64,000 nucleotides of DNA from Flavobacterium swingsii (GTDB lineage: Bacteria; Bacteroidota; Bacteroidia; Flavobacteriales; Flavobacteriaceae). The stretch is from positions 1 to 64,000 of the forward strand of contig NZ_FOJT01000003.1 of the NCBI RefSeq assembly GCF_900111965.1. Reading direction: 5' to 3'. Below are positions 26,038-34,604 of the stretch, in pieces. The notes under the pieces are model-generated. The model saw only the letters and a list, made by a program, of their open reading frames with translations. It searched no databases and was not told the origin of the DNA. Position 1 is the stretch's first letter. Each line of letters begins with the position of its first letter. The position numbers and the translations under genes are program-made.

Positions 26038-27078
26038 TTGTCAAAAAAAATTAAACATATTTTAGTAATTCGGCTTTCGGCAATGGGCGATGCTGCTATG
26101 ACAGTTCCTGTTCTAAGAGCCTTTGTTTTGCAACATCCAGAAGTAAAAATCACGGTAGTTTCTCGACCTTTTTTCAAACCTTTTTTTGACACAATTCCTA
26201 ACGTAAATTTTTTTGGTATTGATGTAAATAATCGTCATAAAGGATTTTTAGGACTCGTAAAATTGTTTTTAGATTTAAAAAAACTAAATATTGATGCTGT
26301 TGCCGATTTGCATAATGTTTTAAGATCTAAAATAGTTAGAACCTTTTTTGCATTAATAGGAAAAAAAGTAGCCGCTTCAAACAAAGGAAGAGCTGATAAA
26401 AAAGCTTTAACAAGAGCTGAAAATAAAATTTTTAAACCACTAAAAACAATGTTCAGTGTGCATTGTGATACGTTTATAAAATTAGGTTTTGATATCGATT
26501 TAAGCAATCCAACTTTTCCAAACAAATCCATTCTATCTCAAAAAACAACTTCAATTGTTGGAAATAAAAACGAAAAATGGATAGGAATTGCACCTTTTGC
26601 ACAATATGAAAGCAAGGTTTATCCTTTAGATTTGATTCAGGAAACCATAAACGATTTGTCTAAAAATAATGATTATAAAATCTTACTTTTTGGCGGTGGC
26701 AAAAAAGAAATTGAAGTTTTAGATTTACTTTCAAAAGACAACAAAAATGTAATAAATATTGCAGGAAAAATAACTTTCCAGGAAGAATTAGATTTAATAT
26801 CGAATCTCGACATCATGCTTTCTATGGATTCTGGAAACGCACATATTGCTGCAATGTTGGGTATAAAAGTAATTACACTTTGGGGAGCAACACATCCTTT
26901 TGCCGGTTTTTCACCATTTAATCAGCCGTTAGAAAGCGCATTGGTATCTGATAGAGAAAAATATCCGTTATTACCTACATCAGTTTATGGGAACAAAAAA
27001 GTCGCAGATTATGAAGATGCGATGCGAACTATTTTGCCAGAAACGATTGTAAATAAAATAGAAAAGGAGCTTAATTAA
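26038..27078 (+). CDS. Glycosyltransferase family 9 (heptosyltransferase-like)
   Basis: 346 residues, GT-B fold. N-terminal ILVIRLSAMGDAAMTVPVLRA is the acceptor-side signature of ADP-heptose:LPS heptosyltransferases; the C-terminal lobe has the SMDSGNAHIAAMLGIKVITLWGATHP-type donor site. Homologues begin just before KHILVIRLSAMGD, so TTG at 26038 is preferred. The longer frame from 26005 would translate a repeat element as SFRRRRNLIF. The last codons and stop are inside the large palindrome at 27052-27097. Confidence 0.88.
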   Translation: MSKKIKHILVIRLSAMGDAAMTVPVLRAFVLQHPEVKITVVSRPFFKPFFDTIPNVNFFGIDVNNRHKGFLGLVKLFLDLKKLNIDAVADLHNVLRSKIVRTFFALIGKKVAASNKGRADKKALTRAENKIFKPLKTMFSVHCDTFIKLGFDIDLSNPTFPNKSILSQKTTSIVGNKNEKWIGIAPFAQYESKVYPLDLIQETINDLSKNNDYKILLFGGGKKEIEVLDLLSKDNKNVINIAGKITFQEELDLISNLDIMLSMDSGNAHIAAMLGIKVITLWGATHPFAGFSPFNQPLESALVSDREKYPLLPTSVYGNKKVADYEDAMRTILPETIVNKIEKELN

Positions 27079-27097
27079 GCTCCTTTTCTATTTTATT
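27052..27097. terminator. 46-nt perfect palindrome, bidirectional terminator
   Basis: Arms of 23 bp with centre TTAATTAA (core GGAGCTTAATTAAGCTCC), flanked by A- and T-runs on both sides. It spans the glycosyltransferase stop codon and ends 8 nt before the stop of the convergent surface-protein gene. The 26-nt core recurs at 28058-28083. Confidence 0.85.
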
Positions 27098-27104
27098 AGT
27101 TAAA

Positions 27105-27923
27105 TTATCTTCCGATATACATTACGTTAATTTCAGAATAATTACCTAAAGCTGTGCTATTCCCGATTACGTGCGGATTAGCTTCGGTAAGGTTATCATC
27201 AGCAACTCCCCAATATGATGCATTCAAATTACAAGTTTGTCCAGCGGTTAAACTTACGGTTATATTTATATTTGTTTCATTAAAAAGTTCTAAATAATCG
27301 ACAGATGTGTCACTATTGTAAAAACTAGTAGAGTGTGTATATTTTCTATAATCGGTTCCGTTTACAGTGAGTTTAAAATTGCCTTCTACAAACCCCATTT
27401 TTCCAGAATTTACATCTACGGTTCCAGCACCAAGATAACCTGTAAAAATAATCGAATATTTTCCTGTGTAAGGCGCAACAAATGATTTCGCATTCAACCC
27501 AGGAACATTTGTATAAGTCGAAGCACTTGTAGCTATTGTTAAATTTGCATTTTGTGCAAATTTTGCATCAAAATAACGGTGCACTTGCGAAACCCAATTT
27601 GTGCCATCCCAAAAATTAATACCAGGAATTACACCATAAGTTCCTGCCGTAGTATTTGTATTGAAAACCATAGTTCCTATTTCTGCCACGGAGTTTGTAA
27701 GATAAGCTCCTGTTGCTGGATTCTTAACTGGTGCTGCTACATTTGTAGCGGTTAGCGCTACACGAGGTATAAGTAATCCGTAATTATTTGCGCCTGCTGC
27801 TACATCGAGAGCGGCATTTGGAGTTGTGGTTCCAACACCAACTTGCGCATTTAAAATAGTTGTTAAAAATAAAAAGAAAATACAGGTAAATTTCGTTTTT
27901 TGTTTAAAAATTAAAAGAGACAT
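27105..27923 (-). CDS. Secreted protein with C1q/TNF-like C-terminal domain (predicted)
   Basis: 272 residues. Signal peptide about 1-26 (ending FLTTILNAQ), then the common Bacteroidota surface-protein opening VGVGTTTPNAALDVA, a Thr/Ala/Asn-rich middle with GTMVFNTNT and INFWDGTNWVS, and a C-terminal half (about 130-272) rich in beta strands: FVAPYTGKYSIIFTGYLGAG and KLTVNGTDYRKY. Many flavobacterial exported proteins share this layout; function unknown. The gene is flanked by two copies of one palindromic terminator. A -7-like TATTTTTG is on the minus strand at 27966-27973. Confidence 0.8.
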   Translation of the reverse strand: MSLLIFKQKTKFTCIFFLFLTTILNAQVGVGTTTPNAALDVAAGANNYGLLIPRVALTATNVAAPVKNPATGAYLTNSVAEIGTMVFNTNTTAGTYGVIPGINFWDGTNWVSQVHRYFDAKFAQNANLTIATSASTYTNVPGLNAKSFVAPYTGKYSIIFTGYLGAGTVDVNSGKMGFVEGNFKLTVNGTDYRKYTHSTSFYNSDTSVDYLELFNETNINITVSLTAGQTCNLNASYWGVADDNLTEANPHVIGNSTALGNYSEINVMYIGR

Positions 27924-28055
27924 AGTAGTAGTTTAGGTTTAGTTTGTTTTTTATTGAAAAATCGACAAAAATACAATCATTTTTAACCTATTATGCTAAA
28001 AATCAATAAACTCGATAAAAACACAAAATTTACCGATAAAAGGATAATTTTCATT

Positions 28056-28085
28056 AAAAAAGGAGCTTAATTAAGCTCCTTTTTT
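28056..28085. terminator. 30-nt perfect palindrome, terminator of the ferredoxin reductase gene
   Basis: Arms AAAAAAGGAGCTTAA/TTAAGCTCCTTTTTT. On the minus strand it follows the 28111 stop and ends in a T-run. Its core is identical to that of the palindrome at 27052-27097. Confidence 0.85.
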
Positions 28086-28110
28086 TTAACAACAGTTATA
28101 TTATAATTAG

Positions 28111-29163
28111 TTAAACATCATCATAATCTACAAAAATCTCACTCGATGTTGGGTGTGCTTGACAAGTAAGAATTAACCCTTCGGCAATTTCTTTGTCAGT
28201 AAGAATAGAGTTCTTTTTCATCTCGGCAGTACCTTTTGTTACACGAGCCAAACAACTACTACATATTCCGCCTTGGCAAGAATATGGTGCATCGATTCCT
28301 TGTTTTAGAGCTGCTTCAAGAAGGGTTTGTTTCGATGACATTTCGAATGTAGCTTCGTCTCCATCTACTAAAACTGTAATTTTTGTATGGTCATTTTTTG
28401 TAGTATCTACCGCATTTTCTTTGGTAGAAGCAGAAAATAATTCGAATTTAATATCTTTTTCGGCAACATTTTTTTCTTTAAGAACATCGCTTACATGATT
28501 TATCATTTCCTCTGGACCACACAAATAAAATTTCGAAAATGCGGTACCAACATGTTTATTATTCATCACAAAATTTACGACAGATTTGTCTATTCTTCCA
28601 AAAAGAGAATCGTCGGATTTAGATTGACTATACACAAAATGAACAAAAAATCGACCTAAATATTTTTGTTGTAATTCGATTAATTTATCATGAAAAATAG
28701 TTTCTTGGGCAGATTTGTTTCCAAAAACCAATACAAAAGTACTTTTAGGTTCTTGTAATAAAACCGATTGTAAAATTGCCATAACAGGCGTAATTCCACT
28801 ACCAGCCACAAAAGCCAGATAATTTTTTTGCTTGTCGGCATTGGGTTCGAACGTAAATTTACCCTCAGGAGTTCCTACTTCGATAATATTTCCAACTTTT
28901 AGTTCGTTGTTGGCAAATTTCGAAAAAAGTCCGTTTTTTATAGCTTTAATAGCAATGCGAAGCTCACCACTATTTGGTGAAGAACAGATAGAATAAGCAC
29001 GACGAATTTCTTCGCCATCTAATGTTAATTTTAAATTTACGTATTGTCCAGCATCAAACTTATAAAAATCTTTAAATTCGAGTGGAACATTAAAAAGGAT
29101 AGAAACCGCCTGAGAAGTTTCTTTTTTTATTTCTTGTATAGATAGTTTGTAAAAGGTAGACAT
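28111..29163 (-). CDS. Ferredoxin-NADP reductase with C-terminal 2Fe-2S domain (PaaE-like)
   Basis: 350 residues. FAD-binding barrel with RAYSICSSP (55-63), NAD(P)-binding domain with GSGITPVMAI (121-130), and a plant-type ferredoxin domain with Cys296, Cys301, Cys304 and Cys334 (C-x4-C-x2-C-x29-C). This is the architecture of the phenylacetyl-CoA epoxidase reductase PaaE and related oxygenase reductases. No paa oxygenase genes are nearby, so the partner is unknown. A minus-strand TAATTTTG at 29180-29187 may be its -7 element. Confidence 0.92.
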   Translation of the reverse strand: MSTFYKLSIQEIKKETSQAVSILFNVPLEFKDFYKFDAGQYVNLKLTLDGEEIRRAYSICSSPNSGELRIAIKAIKNGLFSKFANNELKVGNIIEVGTPEGKFTFEPNADKQKNYLAFVAGSGITPVMAILQSVLLQEPKSTFVLVFGNKSAQETIFHDKLIELQQKYLGRFFVHFVYSQSKSDDSLFGRIDKSVVNFVMNNKHVGTAFSKFYLCGPEEMINHVSDVLKEKNVAEKDIKFELFSASTKENAVDTTKNDHTKITVLVDGDEATFEMSSKQTLLEAALKQGIDAPYSCQGGICSSCLARVTKGTAEMKKNSILTDKEIAEGLILTCQAHPTSSEIFVDYDDV

Positions 29164-29328
29164 ATGTGATTCTTTTTAGCAAAATTAAGAAACACGACTG
29201 ACATATTATTGTAACTTACAAAAAATTAAAAAAATACTTTATTTTCGGAATTTAAAAAAGAAACGTATTTTTACCAGTCATTATACTAAATTTAACTTTT
29301 AGAAGTTAATATTTAAAAACCTTTTACA

Positions 29329-31920
29329 TTGAAAACAAACAGTTTAAAATACATTTCTTTTTCACTTTTATTCATTTTAGTTGTAGCCTGTTCTACAAAG
29401 AAAAACTCTTTTGTAAATAGGAAATGGCACAATAAAAACACCAAATACAATACCTTATACAACGGCGATGTAGCTTTGCAGTTGGGTATTAATGATTTAA
29501 AAAGTGGATATAAAGATGATTTTTGGCAAATTTTGCCAGTAGAAAGAATGCAAATTGTAGAAGAAACGATGTTGCCAGGACAGAAGACAAAAAATCAAAA
29601 TTTTGAACGCGCCGAAACTAAAGCAACCAAAGCAATCCAGAAACATTCGATGAATATTGATGGTAAGGAAAAAAACCCACAAATGGATGAAGCGCACGTA
29701 CTTCTAGGAAAATCGCGCTATTATGACCAAAGATTTATTCCCGCTCTAGAAGCTTTTAACTATATTTTGTACAAATATGCTAATTCTGACAAAATATATG
29801 AAGCTAAAATTTGGAGAGAAAAAACAAATATTAGATTAGAAAATGATGCATTAGCGGTTAAAAATCTCAAAAGACTCCTAAAAAATAATAAAATAAAACC
29901 ACAAGTTTTTGCCGATGCAAACGCAATTTTGTCGCAAGCCTACATTAATTTAGAGCAAAAAGACAGTGCCATTGCACCGCTAAAAAAAGCATTGGTTTCG
30001 ACTAAAATAAAAGAAGAAAAAGCACGTTACCACTTTATTCTGGGGCAATTGTACCAATCATTACAATATAAAGATAGCGCCTACGCAGAGTTTCAAGAAA
30101 TTATCGAAATGAAGCGAAAATCTCCCAAACAATATGTGATGCAAGCACATGCAAAACAATCTGAATTGGTAGATCAGACACAAGACACGGTGGTGTTCCT
30201 AAAAAAATATGCTAAACTTTTTAAAGACAGAGAAAATCGCCCGCATCATGATATTTTAAACTATCAAATGGCAGCTTTTTATGATAAGTTGAATAAAAAA
30301 GAGCAAGCCATTAAGTATTACAATAAATCATTAAGATCTAAATCGGAAGATGCTTATTTGCAAGCGACAACCTATAAAAACTTGGCTACGATTTACTTCG
30401 ATAAGACAAAATATCTAATGGCTGGACAATATTATGACAGCACACTTACTAGATTGGTAAAGAAAAACAGAGAATATTTTACCATTGTAAAAAAACGAGA
30501 AAACCTTGTAGATGTTATCAAGTACGAAGGAATTGTGCAACATAACGATAGTATTTTAAATATAGTTGCCCTTTCTGAAAATGACCGAAAAAGTTATTTT
30601 GAGGATTATATTGCAAAAATAAAAGCCAAAGAAGAGGCAAAAAAATTACTGGAAGCCAAGCAAAAAACAGCAAATGCAAATTCAGGAATTCAAGATATAG
30701 ACACAGGTAAAAATAAACCAAAAAGCGTTCCAGGTGAGCCGTCTTTAATGCCTCCAGGAGTTGGTTTTGATAGCGCAAACGACAATGCATTTTATTTTTA
30801 CAATCCTGTTACTGTAAATTATGGTAAAGTAACGTTCTTAAAAAGATGGGGAAAGAGAACGCTCAACGACAATTGGAGATGGTCTGCCCAATCTTCGGAG
30901 ATAAAAAATCCTGAGGAAGTCGTTGCCAATAATACAAATACCAAACCTGAAGAAGTTTCGGAAAAAATGAAAGCAGATTTTTATTTAAAACAGCTTCCAA
31001 CATCACAAAAAGTATTAGACAGTCTGGCAAGAGAAAGAAACTTTGCAAATTATCAGCTGGGTGTTATTTATAAAGAAAAGTTTAAAGAATACGCATTGTC
31101 AGCTTCTAAATTTGAGACGTTATTAAAGAATAAACCCGAAGAAAGATTGGTGTTGCCATCGATGTATAATTTGTACAAAATTTATGAGATTACAAATAAA
31201 ACCAAAGCGGAGGTTGTTAAAAATCAAATAATTACAAATTATCCAAACACAAGATACGCGCAAATATTAAGTGGAACTATTGTAGAAGAAACCGCCATTG
31301 CGCAAACGCCAGAAGCAGTTTATAAAACTATTTATAAGCAATTTAGCGACCAAGAATATGTTTCGGTTTTAGAAACTATCGAGAAAAGTTTAGCGCAATT
31401 TGCTGGCGATGATTTAATTCCTAAATTTGAGTTACTAAAATCGAGTACAATAGGAAAACTAAAAGGAGTCGATGAATACAAGAAATCTTTAAACTTTGTT
31501 GCCTTAAATTTTCCAAATACAAAAGAAGGAAAACAAGCCGAAGATATTCTTAAGGTAAGTATTCCAACCTTGGAGCAAATGACTTTCAAGAACGATACAT
31601 TATCTAAAAACTGGAAAATCTTATATAAAGCTGGCGCTCGAGATGCAGATGATACCAAAACATTAATCGAAAAAATAAACAAATACATCAAAGAAAAACA
31701 ATATGATACTTTTTCAGTTTCTTATGATGTGTATAACGAAACCGAAAATTTTGTGGTTGTACATGGAATAAAATCGAAGGAATATTCTAAATTTTTTGTA
31801 GATATTCTTAAAGAAACTAAAGATTATAAAATTGTAACTCCAGCCCAAGTGATTTCTAGCGAAAATTATTCAGTGATTCAAGTCAAGAAAAATTACAATC
31901 AATTTCTCGAATTAAAATAG
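29329..31920 (+). CDS. sprE: Gliding motility / type IX secretion lipoprotein SprE (PorW-like)
   Basis: 863 residues. Lipoprotein signal with Cys21 (LVVACSTKK), then a long TPR-rich body (about 75-450), a low-complexity linker near 460-500 and a second repeat region (about 560-830). The opening VNRKWHNKNTKYNTLYNGD and the size match SprE of Flavobacterium, the outer-membrane lipoprotein needed for gliding and type IX secretion (PorW in Porphyromonas). Start is TTG at 29329. It is followed 6 nt later by the bactofilin gene. Confidence 0.88.
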   Translation: MKTNSLKYISFSLLFILVVACSTKKNSFVNRKWHNKNTKYNTLYNGDVALQLGINDLKSGYKDDFWQILPVERMQIVEETMLPGQKTKNQNFERAETKATKAIQKHSMNIDGKEKNPQMDEAHVLLGKSRYYDQRFIPALEAFNYILYKYANSDKIYEAKIWREKTNIRLENDALAVKNLKRLLKNNKIKPQVFADANAILSQAYINLEQKDSAIAPLKKALVSTKIKEEKARYHFILGQLYQSLQYKDSAYAEFQEIIEMKRKSPKQYVMQAHAKQSELVDQTQDTVVFLKKYAKLFKDRENRPHHDILNYQMAAFYDKLNKKEQAIKYYNKSLRSKSEDAYLQATTYKNLATIYFDKTKYLMAGQYYDSTLTRLVKKNREYFTIVKKRENLVDVIKYEGIVQHNDSILNIVALSENDRKSYFEDYIAKIKAKEEAKKLLEAKQKTANANSGIQDIDTGKNKPKSVPGEPSLMPPGVGFDSANDNAFYFYNPVTVNYGKVTFLKRWGKRTLNDNWRWSAQSSEIKNPEEVVANNTNTKPEEVSEKMKADFYLKQLPTSQKVLDSLARERNFANYQLGVIYKEKFKEYALSASKFETLLKNKPEERLVLPSMYNLYKIYEITNKTKAEVVKNQIITNYPNTRYAQILSGTIVEETAIAQTPEAVYKTIYKQFSDQEYVSVLETIEKSLAQFAGDDLIPKFELLKSSTIGKLKGVDEYKKSLNFVALNFPNTKEGKQAEDILKVSIPTLEQMTFKNDTLSKNWKILYKAGARDADDTKTLIEKINKYIKEKQYDTFSVSYDVYNETENFVVVHGIKSKEYSKFFVDILKETKDYKIVTPAQVISSENYSVIQVKKNYNQFLELK

Positions 31921-31926
31921 CAAAAC

Positions 31927-32316
31927 ATGTTTGAAAAAAGCACCAAATCATATACCGAATTACTCGGAAAAACCAACAGAATTGTCGAAGCAACAACTAT
32001 AAAAGGAGATATCGAATCGATTGCCGATTTTAGATTAGACGGACACCTGATAGGAAACTTTACATCAAAAGGGAAACTAGTAATAGGCCCAGCAGGAAGT
32101 GTTACAGGAGATATCTCTTGTCAAAATGTAGATGTAGAAGGAATGGTAAAAGGGAAAATCGTGGTTCAGGATATTTTAAGTGTAAAAAACAAAGCAAGTA
32201 TTCATGGCGAAGTTACCTGTGGGAAATTATCAGTAGAACCTGGAGCTGATTTTAGTGCATCTTGTATTATGAAAGCGACTTCAAAACCGGCTTTGCCTGC
32301 ACATGGAGAAAAATAA
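31927..32316 (+). CDS. Bactofilin, polymer-forming cytoskeletal protein
   Basis: 129 residues with a central right-handed beta-helix of glycine/valine-rich turns (about 20-110: IVEATTIKGDIESIADFRLDG onward to GEVTCGKLSVEPGADF) and short disordered ends. Bactofilins self-assemble into filaments that position cell-wall and surface machinery. It lies 6 nt after sprE and overlaps the atpI-like gene by 14 nt, so a link to the gliding apparatus or simply operon sharing is possible. Confidence 0.9.
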   Translation: MFEKSTKSYTELLGKTNRIVEATTIKGDIESIADFRLDGHLIGNFTSKGKLVIGPAGSVTGDISCQNVDVEGMVKGKIVVQDILSVKNKASIHGEVTCGKLSVEPGADFSASCIMKATSKPALPAHGEK

Positions 32317-32533
32317 CCAAGAAAAAAAGAATTATAACAAGTGGCTGGCACTCATTAATATTCCAATACAAATGGGAATAATTATTTTTGTGTTTTACAA
32401 ACTTGGTTTTTGGTTAGATGAAAATTACGCAAACAAAAAAGTGTTTTATTATAAGGTTTTCACTTTAGTAGGAGTGTTTTTGGCTTTATACAATGTGTAT
32501 CGTCAAGTAAACGAAATAGGAAAAAACTCATAA
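32303..32533 (+). CDS. AtpI/AtpZ-like small membrane protein
   Basis: 76 residues with two membrane helices (about 16-34 and 47-66) and a basic N-terminus. Matches the short AtpZ/AtpI family encoded at the head of F-ATPase operons and thought to help c-ring assembly or cation uptake. It overlaps the bactofilin gene by 14 nt and is 2 nt from the DUF6168 gene. The ATP synthase genes themselves begin 2 kb downstream, after an inverted RCC1 gene. Confidence 0.82.
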   Translation: MEKNNQEKKNYNKWLALINIPIQMGIIIFVFYKLGFWLDENYANKKVFYYKVFTLVGVFLALYNVYRQVNEIGKNS

Positions 32534-32535
32534 CC

Positions 32536-32931
32536 ATGTTTAAAAAAAATATAAAACCTATTGGGATTTTAGTACTAATCGTTGGGATAACTTATCTAAT
32601 TCATAAATTTATTTTTTCTGTTTTTAAATTTAATGAAAATAATTTTATCTATTCGTTAGAGCAATTGTATTTGTTTTTCGGATTATCATCAATAATAATA
32701 GAATTAATATTAATTAAAGTCAAACAGAAAAATATCGACATTGTAGGAAATGTTTTTTTGTTACTAACATTAGTTAAAATGATGGTTTGTTATGTTTTTG
32801 GTCGCTCAATTTTAAAAGAAGTAACCGAACACAATTCACTTCAAAAATGGAATTTCCTAGTTCTTTTCCTATTATTTCTAACCATCGAAACGACATTAAC
32901 CATTATAATGTTGAATAAAAAAGAAGAATAA
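32536..32931 (+). CDS. DUF6168 four-helix membrane protein
   Basis: 131 residues with four predicted membrane helices (about 10-28, 42-60, 70-92 and 103-124). This is the flavobacterial DUF6168 family, found between the atpI-like gene and atpB, a position equivalent to UncI/AtpI in other phyla. Function unknown; an ATP synthase assembly role is inference from position. It ends 2 nt before the convergent RCC1 gene. Confidence 0.78.
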   Translation: MFKKNIKPIGILVLIVGITYLIHKFIFSVFKFNENNFIYSLEQLYLFFGLSSIIIELILIKVKQKNIDIVGNVFLLLTLVKMMVCYVFGRSILKEVTEHNSLQKWNFLVLFLLFLTIETTLTIIMLNKKEE

Positions 32932-32933
32932 TT

Positions 32934-34307
32934 TTAGTTTTTGACGAATTTATTTTGATAACGACCTTCTTCAGAAAACGCCTGAATGATATACAATCCA
33001 GAAGCTAGGTTTTCAATATTAATCTGATTAATATTTTCTTTCTTTTCAAAAACTATTTTACCATACAAATCGGTAATTATAATTTTATTAAAAACCATAT
33101 TGTTATTTCCTTTAATATTTAAAACTGAAGACGCAGGATTTGGATAAACAGCTAATTTTTCTGCAAATACATTTTCATCTACAGACAAAGTAGGACAAGT
33201 AATAAGAGTAGGTGTGTTTTTTGCAGCGGTTGTTCCATCACCTAGTCGGCCATATAAACCTGCTCCCCAAGTGTATAAAGTGCCATCGTTTTTTAAAGCG
33301 ACAGTATGTGAAGCTTTCGAGTTTACCATGAGCCAATCGGTTGCCAAGCCAGAAACACCAACAGGACTATTTCTTTGAGTAGTTGAAGCATCACCAAGTT
33401 GCCCAGATATATTTCCTCCCCATGCCCAGAGTGTACCATCGGATTTTTTAGCAATAGTGTGCTGAAATCCTTTTGCTATCGAACTACAATTTGTTATTGT
33501 AGCAATATTTATAGGAAATATTTTTCCAACAATGGTGCCATCACCAAGCTGACCATTTGAGTTGTCACCCCAAGTCCAAAGACTTCCGTCAGACTTTGTA
33601 GCAACACTATGCAGTACACTTGCCATGGCATTTTGCCAATTTGTATCGGTTCCAATTTGAGTAGGAATTGTTTTATTTACAGTGGTATTGTCTCCTAGTT
33701 GTCCTGTATTATTTCTCCCCCAAGCCCATAAAGTCCCATTGGTTTTTAGAGCTAAAGTATGATCTGTGCCAGCGGAAACAGTTAACCAATTAGTATCCGT
33801 TCCAATTTGTGTTGGCGTAGTTTTGTTTATAATGGTATTATCTCCCAACTGACCATAAGCGTTAAATCCCCATGCCCAGAGTGTGCCATCTGTTTTTATA
33901 GCAGTAACATATTCGTCACCAGCAGATATAAATCGCCAGTTAGTTGCTGTTCCAATTTGAATAGGAATGTCTGAATTTGTTGTACTTCCGTCGCCAAGTT
34001 GACTTTCTTGATTGCGACCCCAAGTCCAAAGCGTACCATCTGTTTTTATAGCAATACTATGAGAATTTCCAGCAGAAATCGTTTGCCAGTTTGACAGTGC
34101 TCCAACTTGTATAGGAATAGTAGACCAACTTGAAGGAGTTCCAGCAGTACCTAATTGTCCAAAATTATTCCTTCCCCAAGTCCACAAAGTTCCACCGGTT
34201 TTTATACCCAAAGTATGGGCTCCGCCTGCAGAAACTGATTGCCAGCATTGTGCAGATAAATTGATATAAAATAGACTAATAAATAAAACAAGTAATTTTT
34301 TTCTCAT
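32934..34307 (-). CDS. Secreted RCC1-repeat seven-bladed propeller with type IX sorting domain
   Basis: 457 residues. Signal peptide 1-19, then seven consecutive repeats of about 50 residues (about 22-375) with the pattern W-x-x-x-SAG-x-x-HT-x-x-K-x-DGTLW-x-WG-x-N-x-x-GQLGD, predicting a complete seven-bladed propeller. A C-terminal sorting domain (about 385-457) has [15 protein letters not shown] and [21 protein letters not shown]. It should be exported by the type IX system and surface-attached or released. It lies antisense inside the atp region, between DUF6168 and atpB. Ligand unknown. Confidence 0.92.
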   Translation of the reverse strand: MRKKLLVLFISLFYINLSAQCWQSVSAGGAHTLGIKTGGTLWTWGRNNFGQLGTAGTPSSWSTIPIQVGALSNWQTISAGNSHSIAIKTDGTLWTWGRNQESQLGDGSTTNSDIPIQIGTATNWRFISAGDEYVTAIKTDGTLWAWGFNAYGQLGDNTIINKTTPTQIGTDTNWLTVSAGTDHTLALKTNGTLWAWGRNNTGQLGDNTTVNKTIPTQIGTDTNWQNAMASVLHSVATKSDGSLWTWGDNSNGQLGDGTIVGKIFPINIATITNCSSIAKGFQHTIAKKSDGTLWAWGGNISGQLGDASTTQRNSPVGVSGLATDWLMVNSKASHTVALKNDGTLYTWGAGLYGRLGDGTTAAKNTPTLITCPTLSVDENVFAEKLAVYPNPASSVLNIKGNNNMVFNKIIITDLYGKIVFEKKENINQINIENLASGLYIIQAFSEEGRYQNKFVKN

Positions 34308-34538
34308 AGTTTATTAATTTCTGTTCGAACATAATTTTGTGTAATATATAAAAAAATAACTTATTAACAATTTTTATTAACAATTTTTCGACAAAATACC
34401 TTTTACTACGGACAAAATCAATGATTTAAAGTTAATAATTTTAAAATAAATCTTGATTTGTTGATAACTTATAACCTGAAAAAGACTTTATAAATGCAGC
34501 AAAATAAAATAACACTAAAAAAACAATCTATATCTTTT

Positions 34539-34566
34539 TTGAATATTAATAAAAAATGTACCTTTG
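34539..34566 (+). promoter_or_regulatory. Promoter of the ATP synthase operon
   Basis: TTG at 34539-34541 and TACCTTTG at 34559-34566, spaced 17 nt, 38 nt before the atpB ATG: a near-ideal Bacteroidota promoter. The rest of 34308-34604 is very AT-rich with no ORF. Confidence 0.75.
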
Positions 34567-34604
34567 CACCAAATTTACAAACCTAGTATTATAGTTTTTT
34601 ATAT

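Noticed and set aside
25761..26192. 143-codon antisense frame across DUF4254 and the glycosyltransferase start
   Set aside because: It overlaps two well-supported plus-strand genes and a promoter-proximal repeat; the translation is Cys/Leu/Ser-rich shadow sequence.
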